Source of the DNA: Bacteroidota bacterium
Lineage (GTDB): Bacteria > Bacteroidota > Bacteroidia > Flavobacteriales > Flavobacteriaceae
NCBI GenBank assembly: GCA_023393485.1
Contig: JAEWLD010000019.1
Span: 1-16,575, forward strand
Direction: 5' to 3'
DNA: 16,575 bases
Below, piece after piece: positions 6,472 through 14,746 of the stretch (position 1 is the stretch's first letter; each line of letters starts with the position of its first letter). The notes below the pieces were generated by a model. It saw only the letters and a program-made list of their open reading frames with translations, did no database searches and was not told the DNA's origin. Both the position numbers and the translations under genes were made by a program.

Positions 6472-6921
6472 TTAAGCCCCGAATTGTTTTAAATGGTGGT
6501 CGAGGTGCAAGTACATCAGTGAACCCCATTCTTCATTGGTCATCGGCCCAAAAAACGGATGCGTATCAATTGCGATCGACTCGGTCCCGAGGCTGCCCAA
6601 TGTTTCGACCATTGAAACCAACAGCGCCTTTTCTTTGTGAAAATCCGGATTGTCCTTGATTTTAAATTTCGGATGGGTTGGGGCATTTTTCCCAAAACCC
6701 CGCATTTTCAAAAAGTTGTTCTTTGCCATTTTGCCGAACAAAAACCCCAGTAATCCGCTTTTGAGTGGCAGTTTGCCGGTTAAAACATCAATCGGCTTCT
6801 GGCAGTGCACGAGCATTCGCGCGACATTCATTTTACCCCAGAGTGCTTGTGATTCGGGTGTCAACTTATTGATGCGTTCGACAATGCCTTGATTGTCCTG
6901 TTTGTTAAAAATGTCTTCCAT
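6472..6921 (-). CDS. DUF1569 family protein (DinB-like four-helix fold)
   Basis: A 149-residue protein matching DUF1569, a group within the DinB/YfiT-like metal-binding four-helix-bundle clan. Typical text is RINKLTPESQALWGKMNVA near the N-terminus and YLHLDHHLKQFG at the C-terminus. A metal-binding triad is plausible from His39 and the His139/His143 pair of the terminal HxxxH. Function is unknown; relatives include thiol-dependent transferases, so a small-molecule or thiol-transfer role is possible but unproven. The gene starts 15 nt after the nucleoside-recognition gene ends and stops 10 nt before the next start, consistent with an operon. Confidence 0.8.
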   Translation of the reverse strand: MEDIFNKQDNQGIVERINKLTPESQALWGKMNVARMLVHCQKPIDVLTGKLPLKSGLLGFLFGKMAKNNFLKMRGFGKNAPTHPKFKIKDNPDFHKEKALLVSMVETLGSLGTESIAIDTHPFFGPMTNEEWGSLMYLHLDHHLKQFGA

Positions 6922-6936
6922 AGATCGATTTATTGC

Positions 6937-8376
6937 TTAGAAAAACCATCCGGCCACGAATATTGCAGTAATGACGCATATCAAATCGACAAGCAGCATT
7001 GCACCGAGGGTATATCGGGTGTTTTTTATCTTGACCGAACCAAAGTACACCGCAATCACATAAAAAGTTGTTTCTGCGCTACACTGGAATATGCACACCA
7101 GGCGTCCGGTCAACGAATCTGTACCAAAACTGCGCATCGCATCAATCATAAATCCGCGAGAACCGCCCGAAGAAAATGGACGAAGCATTGCAACAGGCAG
7201 TGAATCGGTGATTTCTTTGGCCACGCCGACTGATGCAAAACCATAAGCGATCCAGTTCGAGATTATTTCAAACAAACCGCTGTTCCGGAATAACGAAATC
7301 GCAACGAGCATTCCCAAAACATACGGAAAAATCGTGACGGCCGTGGTCATTCCGTTTCGCGAGCCATCAACAAACGAATCAAAAATCGTAGTACCTTTCG
7401 CTACGAATTTCTTTTCGTTCAGCCAGGCAAAGACCAACGTGACGCCAATGATCGCGACCAGCATCAATCCCGACAAATTGCCGGTAAACGAGTGCTTTTC
7501 GATGATATCGAGACTGTTGATATAAAACATCAAACCGGTTATCGCGCCAATCAACGTCATCAGTGTTGCAATCAATGATACGCTCAAAAAGTTGATACGC
7601 TGACGGATGCCGATGATCAAAAACGCTGCAATTGTGCCGACGAAAGACGTAATGATACACGGAAGCATCACGTCGGCGGGATTTTCTGCGCCTTCTGCCG
7701 CACGATAACCGATAATCGATGTGGGAATCAGCGTCAGTCCAGCTGCATGTAAGCACATGAACATGATTTGCGCATCTGACGCCCGTTGTTTGTCGGGATT
7801 GAGTTCCTGCAGGCTTTCCATCGCTTTTAGTCCAAACGGCGTTGCGGCGGAATCAAGGCCAAGGAAATTCGTGGCGAAAATAAGCGTCATGAATGATATC
7901 GATTCATGCCCTTTTGGCTCGCTAGGAAATACTTTTACGAAGACAGGACTCAGCATTTTGGCGAGTTTTTCAGCGGCGCCGGAGTCAATCAGCAATTGCA
8001 TTAAGCCGCAGAAAAACACGAGATAGGCCATCAGCGGCAGAATCAAGTCAATCAGCGTGGTTTTACAGGTTGGAAGCAGCCCATCGGATTTCTGGACGCC
8101 GCTGTAGATTTGTACCGTTTGGTTTTTATAGACATAGGTCGTGTCTGCATCTGCCGTGACACTATTGACTACGAAAGTTTTTTCATTTGACTTGCTGATT
8201 GAATCCTGCAATGGTTTCGGCAATTCGTTCAGGTATTTTTCGGAAATCAAGACCGGGTCATCCTTTTTACCGTTGAGGACAAAATCTATCGAATAACTAT
8301 GGGAAAGCGCAACGCCCGCCACAATAAATACGATTGATGAGATGAAAATGACGAGCCAGAACCTGCTTAAAACCAT
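6937..8376 (-). CDS. Nucleoside-recognition (Gate) domain membrane protein, SpmA/SpmB-like
   Basis: A 479-residue polytopic membrane protein with an N-terminal helix, a soluble and presumably extracytoplasmic segment (about residues 25-105), then two hydrophobic halves each resembling a Gate domain. It recalls Bacillus SpmA and SpmB fused into one chain. Seen motifs include FATNFLGLDSAATPFGLKAM and MFMCLHAAGLTLIPTSIIGY in the first half, and LPVAMLRPFSSGGSRGFMID and IFQCSAETTFYVIAVYFGSV in the second. Non-sporulating Bacteroidota carry such fusions; the substrate is unknown, and the name comes from nucleoside transporters of the same clan. ATG 8376 is chosen because the in-frame upstream start at 8418 would lie inside the promoter at 8400-8427. 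It heads a probable three-gene operon. Confidence 0.88.
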   Translation of the reverse strand: MVLSRFWLVIFISSIVFIVAGVALSHSYSIDFVLNGKKDDPVLISEKYLNELPKPLQDSISKSNEKTFVVNSVTADADTTYVYKNQTVQIYSGVQKSDGLLPTCKTTLIDLILPLMAYLVFFCGLMQLLIDSGAAEKLAKMLSPVFVKVFPSEPKGHESISFMTLIFATNFLGLDSAATPFGLKAMESLQELNPDKQRASDAQIMFMCLHAAGLTLIPTSIIGYRAAEGAENPADVMLPCIITSFVGTIAAFLIIGIRQRINFLSVSLIATLMTLIGAITGLMFYINSLDIIEKHSFTGNLSGLMLVAIIGVTLVFAWLNEKKFVAKGTTIFDSFVDGSRNGMTTAVTIFPYVLGMLVAISLFRNSGLFEIISNWIAYGFASVGVAKEITDSLPVAMLRPFSSGGSRGFMIDAMRSFGTDSLTGRLVCIFQCSAETTFYVIAVYFGSVKIKNTRYTLGAMLLVDLICVITAIFVAGWFF

Positions 8377-8399
8377 TTGCGTTTTTTTGTAAAAATAGT

Positions 8400-8427
8400 C
8401 AAAGTTACAAAGTGGCAAAACGGCAAA
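8400..8427 (-). promoter_or_regulatory. Promoter of the nucleoside-recognition operon
   Basis: On the minus strand, TTTG (8424-8427) and a perfect -7 box TAACTTTG (8400-8407) are separated by 16 nt. They match the Bacteroidota consensus TTTG / TAnnTTTG, with a spacer slightly shorter than usual. Initiation a few bases downstream gives a leader of roughly 20 nt before the ATG at 8376, which supports that start. Confidence 0.6.
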
Positions 8428-8491
8428 GTAACCGAATTATGAATTGGTTTTCAACTTTAATTTTTTCTTCAGGATGATGACGCATTAGACA

Positions 8492-8514
8492 GACTCTGAA
8501 ACAAGTTCAGAGTC
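8492..8514. repeat. Palindromic repeat GACTCTGAA-acaag-TTCAGAGTC
   Basis: A perfect 9-bp stem around a 5-nt loop. It shares the 15-base core CTGAAACAAGTTCAG with the right arm of the scoA-scoB inverted repeat. The end bases differ but covary (GATTC/GAATC there, GACTC/GAGTC here), so the pairing is preserved. It lies in the spacer between the nucleoside-recognition operon and the exonuclease gene. Confidence 0.85.
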
Positions 8515-8527
8515 CCAACCCGCTTTC

Positions 8528-8557
8528 GTCCATAGGACATTCATCAATCTGCGTTAG
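8528..8557 (+). repeat. 30-bp extragenic repeat, copy 2 (GTCCATAGGAC ... CTGCGTTAG)
   Basis: An ungapped match at 24 of 30 bases to 4397-4426. It runs directly into the Flavo-1-like element, showing that the palindromic head and that element form one composite repeat. Confidence 0.75.
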
Positions 8558-8614
8558 CGATGGCAGCGGCAGCCCGCAGCGGCAGCGAGGACTATAGCGG
8601 ACAGCGCGGCCGCG
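8549..8614 (+). repeat. Flavobacterial structured extragenic element (Flavo-1-like), copy 2
   Basis: CTGCGTTAGCGATGGCAGC opens the element and CTATAGCGGACAGCGCG closes it; between them is the GC-rich GGCAGCCCGCAGCGGCAGCGAGG, which can fold on itself. It is opposite in orientation to both flanking genes (minus strand), so it is either antisense to the exonuclease 3' untranslated region or an independent + transcript. The family assignment is from memory. The rest of the 8377-8657 spacer holds the operon promoter and the palindrome at 8492-8514. Confidence 0.5.
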
Positions 8615-8657
8615 AGGCAAATGCGATCAGCTTTTGCCGAGCGTTGCAACGCCGAAA

Positions 8658-9371
8658 TCAAACGTGTAAAATCTCATCGTCAATCAAAATCTCTTCACGC
8701 CGCAATCGCAAAAACACCTGCGCGACGGCAATTACGTCCTTTTCACAATACGTAACAATGCGGTCAATATCCTTTTCAACATAATAAACGTGACCAACCT
8801 GACTGCCGTCAATGTCTCCTTTTGGCGACGGAACGCCGAGTACTTTGGTCAAAAGTTTAAGAGACGTGAAATGTTTATAATCGCCGAATTTCCAGAGTTC
8901 GAGCGTATCAAGATGTGGCACTTCCCACGGCTTTTTGCCAAAAAGATTGAGCTTGTTCGGGATTTCGATTCCATTGACGATCATTCGCCGCGCGATGAAC
9001 GGCAAGTCAAATTCCTTGGCATTATGCCCGCAAAGTAAATGTTGCGGCCCCGAAAAATGGTTGGCCATCAGGTTCGAAAAGTCGTTCAGGATTTTAATTT
9101 CCTCGCCGATGAATGACGTTACCCGGAAATGCCTTACATCGCCTTTCAAGGTAAAAAATCCGCAAGACAAACAAATGATTTTCCCAAACTCAGCCCAAAT
9201 GCCGGCGCGGTCATAAAAATCCTCGGGCGTATATTCGTCGCGCCGCTGATATTGCGTTTTTTGTTCCCATAATTGTTTCCATTCGTCGTCGAGGTCATTG
9301 TAATTTTCCAGGCGCGGAACGGTTTCGATATCAAGAAAAAGAATCTGGTCTAAAGGAATTTTGTGGATCAT
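8658..9371 (-). CDS. Predicted 3'-5' exonuclease, PolB-like (DNA_pol_B_exo2)
   Basis: A 237-residue DnaQ-like nuclease of the group named for the proofreading domain of family B polymerases. The DEDD residues are visible: Asp14 and Glu16 in LFLDIETVP, Asn117 and Asp122 in CGHNAKEFDLPF, and Tyr208/Asp212 in YCEKDVIAVAQVF (DEDDy type). The block SPKGDIDGSQV at about 182-192 is characteristic of this subgroup. It should hydrolyse DNA or RNA from 3' ends in the cytoplasm; no polymerase domain is attached. The start at ATG 9371 places the first beta strand correctly. The upstream YodC-like gene on the same strand ends 65 nt away, so the two may be cotranscribed. Confidence 0.88.
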   Translation of the reverse strand: MIHKIPLDQILFLDIETVPRLENYNDLDDEWKQLWEQKTQYQRRDEYTPEDFYDRAGIWAEFGKIICLSCGFFTLKGDVRHFRVTSFIGEEIKILNDFSNLMANHFSGPQHLLCGHNAKEFDLPFIARRMIVNGIEIPNKLNLFGKKPWEVPHLDTLELWKFGDYKHFTSLKLLTKVLGVPSPKGDIDGSQVGHVYYVEKDIDRIVTYCEKDVIAVAQVFLRLRREEILIDDEILHV

Positions 9372-9436
9372 GGTGCTGGCTTATCGGCTAAAATTAGCAA
9401 AAAGCCACTGATTGCCGTACGGGAAAACCGCATTTT

Positions 9437-9604
9437 TCATTCGGCTTTGACAAGCTGGCTTTCCATGAATTTTCCGGTAATTACATTACCTTGCTCATCC
9501 TCCCATTCGGTAATCACATTCTCAATAAACTCGGGCTCAAAATCAATGACGACCATGACCGGGCCGCCAAACTCCTGTTTCACTTTTTGTCCTTTCTTAA
9601 TCAT
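9437..9604 (-). CDS. YodC-like small protein (DUF2158)
   Basis: A 55-residue protein beginning MIKKGQKVKQEFGGPVMVVI and ending FMESQLVKAE. It matches the small DUF2158/YodC pattern: a beta strand with G-x-x-V, then a GGP-x-M turn, then a W-x-D segment (here EWEDEQGN) and a final F/L block. The fold is probably a small beta barrel; function is unknown. In this family the middle segment often contains a Cys, but here it is ITEWED without Cys. The gene lies 65 nt upstream of the exonuclease on the same strand. I find no clear promoter; TAGCTTGA upstream only weakly resembles a -7 box. Confidence 0.75.
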   Translation of the reverse strand: MIKKGQKVKQEFGGPVMVVIDFEPEFIENVITEWEDEQGNVITGKFMESQLVKAE

Positions 9605-9708
9605 GGCTTGGATTTTTAATCAAGCTACATTTTTTTGCCGTATTGAATTTTACAGCGCGGGGCGGTTTTTTTTACAAAATATCTGCGGTTAAATTCGACT
9701 TAAAATGC

Positions 9709-9739
9709 TTGGCCTGGCCAACTTTCATGTGTAACTTTA
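9709..9739 (+). promoter_or_regulatory. Candidate promoter for a non-coding transcript
   Basis: TTG (9709-9711) and TAACTTTA (9732-9739) are exactly 20 nt apart, matching the flavobacterial TTG / TAnnTTTG layout with one mismatch in the final base. The -33 triplet lies in a perfect palindrome, TTGGCC-T-GGCCAA (9709-9721). No protein gene starts within a sensible distance downstream, but a strong terminator follows at 9894. Confidence 0.45.
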
Positions 9740-9744
9740 ATCAT

Positions 9745-9915
9745 CTGCCAAACGGTACGAAGATGACGGGCAGTCAGTTCGCCGAGGAGGCTGTGAGGGA
9801 ACGTGTACTTTCCGCCCGTTCGTGCACAAAAAATTCCCGACACCGGCGCGAAAGCGGAAACCGGCCAGCAACACGGCGGGTCGTTTGACAGATAAAGCCC
9901 TTCGGGGCTTTTTTT
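9745..9915 (+). ncRNA. Candidate structured small RNA in an unexplained spacer
   Basis: The 440-nt spacer 9605-10044 has no recognisable protein gene. From about 9745 it has a promoter behind it, a series of hairpins within it and an intrinsic terminator at its end. GGGAA (9797-9801) pairs with TTCCC (9834-9838) and encloses GTGTAC (9803-9808) pairing with GTGCAC (9822-9827). CCGGCGC (9843-9849), a GAAA loop and GCG with a downstream CCGG (to 9864) make a bulged stem. The end is the terminator hairpin at 9894. Short frames exist (one ends GGSFDR at 9895 and starts only at GTG), but none looks like a known family. It does not show landmarks of RNase P RNA, tmRNA, SRP RNA or E. coli 6S that I can recognise. 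Confidence 0.4.
9894..9915 (+). terminator. Intrinsic terminator with TTCG tetraloop
   Basis: AAAGCCC-TTCG-GGGCTTT is a perfect 7-bp stem, and the T run extends to seven (9909-9915). The T-tract lies on the + strand side, so it ends a + strand transcript coming from 9745-9893. Confidence 0.85.
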
Positions 9916-10020
9916 GTTGCGTGGCGGTCTACGAAAAGTCATAAGCCTGACCTTAACCGAACCCTTAAATCCTACAAACTTCGCACAAAATCACATAAAG
10001 AACTTCTCGCTGGCCAAAGC

Positions 10021-10028
10021 TAACTTTA
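10021..10028 (+). promoter_or_regulatory. Possible -7 box of the YdaT-like gene
   Basis: TAACTTTA matches TAnnTTTG at seven of eight bases and lies 17 nt before the ATG at 10045, giving a leader of about 10 nt. No TTG lies at the usual -33 distance, so support is partial. Confidence 0.3.
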
Positions 10029-10044
10029 CGCAAAATGCGAAACT

Positions 10045-10239
10045 ATGCCTTGGTATAACGGCGACTTTCCGCCATCCTATAAAAACCAGCCCAAAAAATT
10101 ACGGGAAAAAGCCGTGGAAATTGCCAATGCGCTTTTGGAAGAAGGTGCGGATGAAGGCATTGCAATCGCAACAGGCCTAAAGCGCGCCCGAGAATATTTC
10201 GCAAACGAAAAAGAAAAAGCAAAAAACAAAAACAACTAA
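10045..10239 (+). CDS. YdaT-like small conserved protein
   Basis: A 64-residue protein beginning MPWYNGDFPPSYKNQPKKLR, followed by KAVEIANALLEEGADEGIAI. This is the MPW-x-x-x-x-PxSxK / K-A-I-x-I-A-N-A-L-x-E-E-G pattern found in the N-terminal part of Bacillus YdaT and in many small Bacteroidota proteins. Function is unknown; stress-linked annotation is common in the literature for such genes, but nothing in this sequence shows it. The C-terminal tail is Lys/Asn-rich. Its stop TAA is immediately followed by the ATG of the next gene, so the pair is almost certainly cotranscribed. Confidence 0.75.
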   Translation: MPWYNGDFPPSYKNQPKKLREKAVEIANALLEEGADEGIAIATGLKRAREYFANEKEKAKNKNN

Positions 10240-10707
10240 ATGACAAAACACATGAAAACCGCAAGAAACCTATTGGCCGGACTTGGCGGCGCTTTAGCCG
10301 TAAATCTACTCCACGAAGCCCTGAAAAAAAACGTAAAAAATGCGCCGAGGCTTGACAAACTAGGCGAAGAGGCCGTTCAGAAAACAGCGATTGAAGCCGG
10401 CGAACCCATCCAAAGTAAAGATAAGTTATACGCAACGGCATTAGGCGCAGACCTTGTGGCAAACACAATGTATTTTGCGATGATCGGTGCCGGAAACCCA
10501 AAACACGTTTGGCCAAAAGCGGTTGGTCTCGGCGTGACAGCCGGCACCGGCGCAATCACTTTGCCTTCTGCGCTTGGCCTTAACGGCTCGCAAACGAAAA
10601 AAACCACAAAAACCAAATCGATGACTATGGGTTATTATTTATTTGGCGCATTGGTCACCGCCGGAATCCTTAAATTCATGGATCGGCGCCACGTTTTGGC
10701 CAGTTAA
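10240..10707 (+). CDS. Hypothetical membrane protein paired with the YdaT-like gene
   Basis: A 155-residue protein with about four hydrophobic segments (residues 9-25, 66-84, 94-113, 131-146), Gly- and Ala-rich. A charged stretch (28-62) follows the first helix, and a Lys/Thr-rich loop (120-128) precedes the last. I do not recognise a family. ATG 10240 abuts the upstream stop codon; an internal ATG at 10252 (MKTARNLL) is a possible alternative start that would place the first helix nearer the N-terminus. Its stop codon overlaps the stop of the convergent SRAP gene. Confidence 0.7.
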   Translation: MTKHMKTARNLLAGLGGALAVNLLHEALKKNVKNAPRLDKLGEEAVQKTAIEAGEPIQSKDKLYATALGADLVANTMYFAMIGAGNPKHVWPKAVGLGVTAGTGAITLPSALGLNGSQTKKTTKTKSMTMGYYLFGALVTAGILKFMDRRHVLAS

Positions 10708-11372
10708 AAAAGCACGCCTTGAAACGCTTCGATTTCAGGTTCGGCAAATAATTTAGGCTGGTAATTCGGATAGGCAAAATCCAGATAGTCGTTCCCAGGG
10801 TTGAGCCATTCGAATTCATCGCCGGCGTTGAGCATGACCGGCATCCGGAAATAATTGCGCGCCGCGTCCTTGTTATGGACGAACTGCATGATTTCATTGG
10901 CTATCGTCGTACAAACGGCAAAAGTATGAAGCACATGGCCGGCGCTTTCCCATTCTGAATGCAGTCCGGCAAGCCCAAAAATCGGTACTTCACGATTTCT
11001 GATGATGTATTTTGTTTTGGACTTTCCCCTTTTATCGTTCCAGTGAAATTCGAAATAGGCTGTCACAGGAATCAAGCACCGGTTGTTGGCGACCTGTTTC
11101 CATGCATATCGCTTTCCGATGTATTCCAATTTTGCACTGATGGTATGGTTCCAAATTGCCTCGGGTGACTTTTGCCAGTCTGGCGGCACCAATCCCCATC
11201 GATAACTGCAATCGGCAACAGTAGGGTTGGCCGAGGTGATCACCGGATGTCTTTCATGATCGAATGCATTGATGAAACTGTCAGGCGCGAACCGTTCAGC
11301 GGCCAATAATCCGACCCCGAACCGACGTGAAATCTCACCCGGCGTAGCCAAAAGTTGCATTCTGCTGAACAT
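10704..11372 (-). CDS. SRAP (YedK/HMCES) family protein lacking the catalytic cysteine
   Basis: A 222-residue member of the SOS-response-associated peptidase family, whose active members shield abasic sites in single-stranded DNA by linking Cys2 to them. Family text is clear: YRWGLVPPDWQ (57-67), NNRCLIPVTAYFEFHW (96-111), FGLAGLHSEWE (132-142) and YFRMPVML (174-181). Glu108 (equivalent to E. coli Glu105) and His166 (equivalent to His160) are kept. Residue 2 is Phe (TTC) instead of the essential Cys, and the NAR-x-ET motif reads SAKLEY with Ser79 in place of the catalytic Asn. No alternative start supplies a Cys. It is therefore probably unable to crosslink DNA by the known mechanism and may be a pseudoenzyme. 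The reading frame itself is intact. Confidence 0.85.
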   Translation of the reverse strand: MFSRMQLLATPGEISRRFGVGLLAAERFAPDSFINAFDHERHPVITSANPTVADCSYRWGLVPPDWQKSPEAIWNHTISAKLEYIGKRYAWKQVANNRCLIPVTAYFEFHWNDKRGKSKTKYIIRNREVPIFGLAGLHSEWESAGHVLHTFAVCTTIANEIMQFVHNKDAARNYFRMPVMLNAGDEFEWLNPGNDYLDFAYPNYQPKLFAEPEIEAFQGVLF

Positions 11373-11421
11373 GTTAAATTTGGTTTTACTCTTTTAAATT
11401 TAACATTTTATCATGGCCAAA
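11373..11421 (-). promoter_or_regulatory. Promoter and operator-like inverted repeat upstream of the SRAP gene
   Basis: GTTAAATTT (11373-11381) and AAATTTAAC (11396-11404) are perfect 9-bp inverted arms 14 nt apart, with one arm touching the start codon. The outer arm coincides with a -7-like box, TAAATTTA (11395-11402), and TTTG at 11418-11421 lies 15 nt further upstream, short for a -33 box. A protein bound to both arms would block initiation. The arms may also form an RNA hairpin hiding the start codon. Confidence 0.45.
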
Positions 11422-11448
11422 CGCTTACACGATATTTTGAAAAGTTTA

Positions 11449-11475
11449 TAAAAAAAGCCGCAATAAATGCGGCTT
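11449..11475 (-). terminator. Intrinsic terminator of katG
   Basis: Read on the minus strand, AAGCCGCA-TTTAT-TGCGGCTT is a perfect 8-bp stem followed by a T run. It lies 25 nt after the katG stop codon, isolating katG from the SRAP gene. Confidence 0.88.
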
Positions 11476-11500
11476 CACCTCTATAACAATAAAATTTGTT

Positions 11501-13774
<2,274 letters not shown>

Positions 13775-13783
13775 TCAGGCTTA

Positions 13784-13814
13784 TAAATTTAAGCGATAAC
13801 TGCTTAGCTTCCAA
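13784..13814 (-). promoter_or_regulatory. katG: katG promoter with palindromic -7 region
   Basis: On the minus strand, TTG (13812-13814) is exactly 20 nt upstream of TAAATTTA (13784-13791), a one-mismatch -7 box; the leader would be about 40 nt. The -7 box is embedded in GCTTA-n6-TAAGC (13779-13794), a perfect 5-bp palindrome that could be a regulator site. It does not resemble the OxyR tetranucleotide pattern. Confidence 0.5.
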
Positions 13815-13856
13815 TCATAATTGCAATGGTTAACGTTATCGGGAAATAGCCAGAGC

Positions 13857-14372
13857 TTATTTGTTGAGAATCGACAAATAAGCTGCCCACGGTCCGACCG
13901 CGGATTTGTACTGCCTGGCCATCACACGTGAAATCTGGCCGATATGGCCCAAATCGTGAACAGTCCAGGTTGAGAGCAGCTGCGATAAAGTAACATTTCC
14001 GAATTCAGGGTGAATGCCTCTCTTTTCAAGGTCGTCAGCCGAAATCCGAAGCGATTTCAGTTCATTGATGTTAGCTGCGCGAAGTTTTGCGAACTCCGCC
14101 AAGGCTGCGGTTATCGTCACAGATTCATCATTTTCCATCCTGACAAACGGAACAAACGCTTTGTTGGCTGATTCCGATAGGATACTCTTTGTCCGAACCA
14201 TCCAATTCGTTTTTTCGGCCAAAACCAAATGCCTGACCACGTCAAGGGCAGACCAGGTGTTCTCGCCTTCATTGTTTTCGAGCCATCCGCCATCGAGATG
14301 TGCGAGCCAGGTTTGCAGAATCAGCGGCGTCCCCGATAAAATCTGAAATGATTTGTCTAGTGAGAAATCCAT
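13857..14372 (-). CDS. DinB family protein
   Basis: A 171-residue DinB-like four-helix-bundle protein. The metal site is predicted from His48 (WSALDVVRHLVLAE) and the His139/His143 pair in TVHDLGHIGQISRVMARQY, the classic HxxxH-x-x-Q end motif. Relatives include thiol-S-transferases (bacillithiol or mycothiol dependent), but the activity here is unknown. ATG 14372 overlaps the stop of the NTF2-like gene by one base (TGATG), indicating translational coupling. An upstream in-frame TTG at 14405 would overlap that gene more and is less likely. It is the last gene of the TetR-led operon; no intrinsic terminator is seen before the katG promoter. Confidence 0.85.
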   Translation of the reverse strand: MDFSLDKSFQILSGTPLILQTWLAHLDGGWLENNEGENTWSALDVVRHLVLAEKTNWMVRTKSILSESANKAFVPFVRMENDESVTITAALAEFAKLRAANINELKSLRISADDLEKRGIHPEFGNVTLSQLLSTWTVHDLGHIGQISRVMARQYKSAVGPWAAYLSILNK

Positions 14373-14746
14373 CAGTAATGCGAAGGTTCGTTTGAATAAT
14401 TGCAAAAAACATTGACCGCTTTTCCCTGGTCGTTGAGTTCAAAAACCTCGGCGGCCATCCTGTTATTTACCGATTCGTAGTACAGTACGACAGTATTGTT
14501 TCCGCTAAAAACATTGTGCAGTTTAAACGTCAGGTCGGGAAAAGCGTCAAGCCCGACTTTGAAATATCGCGCGAGTTCCTGCTTTGAAGTTATTATTCCG
14601 CTGTCATTGAATTTAAGCATTGCAACCAATGGCGACGAAAACCTCAACTCATTTGCGTAGTGCGAAAGAATGTCGTCAATATCATGCCGGTTCCACGAAT
14701 CAATCCACTCCGATGCGAATTTCCCGGCCTTCTCAGCGCTGACCAT
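14372..14746 (-). CDS. NTF2-like (SnoaL-type) small protein
   Basis: A 124-residue protein of the nuclear-transport-factor-2-like superfamily, which folds as a cone with an inner pocket. Seen text: an N-terminal helix with EWIDSWNRHDIDDILSHYA, then FSSPLVAML, then TVVLYYESVNNRMAAEVFEL and a final FCNYSN strand. Family members act as small isomerases, lactonases or ligand binders; no catalytic residue can be assigned. ATG 14746 (MVSAEKAGKF) is chosen because the helix begins there. An upstream ATG at 14770 (MNSSKIKTM) is possible and would lengthen the overlap with the DUF1572 gene from 14 to 38 nt. Overlaps at both ends tie it tightly into the operon. Confidence 0.8.
   Translation of the reverse strand: MVSAEKAGKFASEWIDSWNRHDIDDILSHYANELRFSSPLVAMLKFNDSGIITSKQELARYFKVGLDAFPDLTFKLHNVFSGNNTVVLYYESVNNRMAAEVFELNDQGKAVNVFCNYSNEPSHY

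Noticed and set aside
9745..9893. A cobalamin, TPP or SAM riboswitch in the 9745-9893 segment
   Set aside because: None of the conserved cores I know for these classes is present, and no gene follows before the terminator in a leader-like layout.
9643..9942. Overlapping short frames on both strands (81 and 80 codons) in the spacer
   Set aside because: Neither looks like a known family; the segment folds into hairpins and ends in a terminator, so RNA is the better reading. A degraded gene cannot be excluded.
10043..10555. 170-codon minus-strand frame
   Set aside because: It is antisense to the YdaT-like gene and the following membrane protein gene, which have better starts and a tight junction; the protein is Arg/Leu/Phe-rich without motifs.
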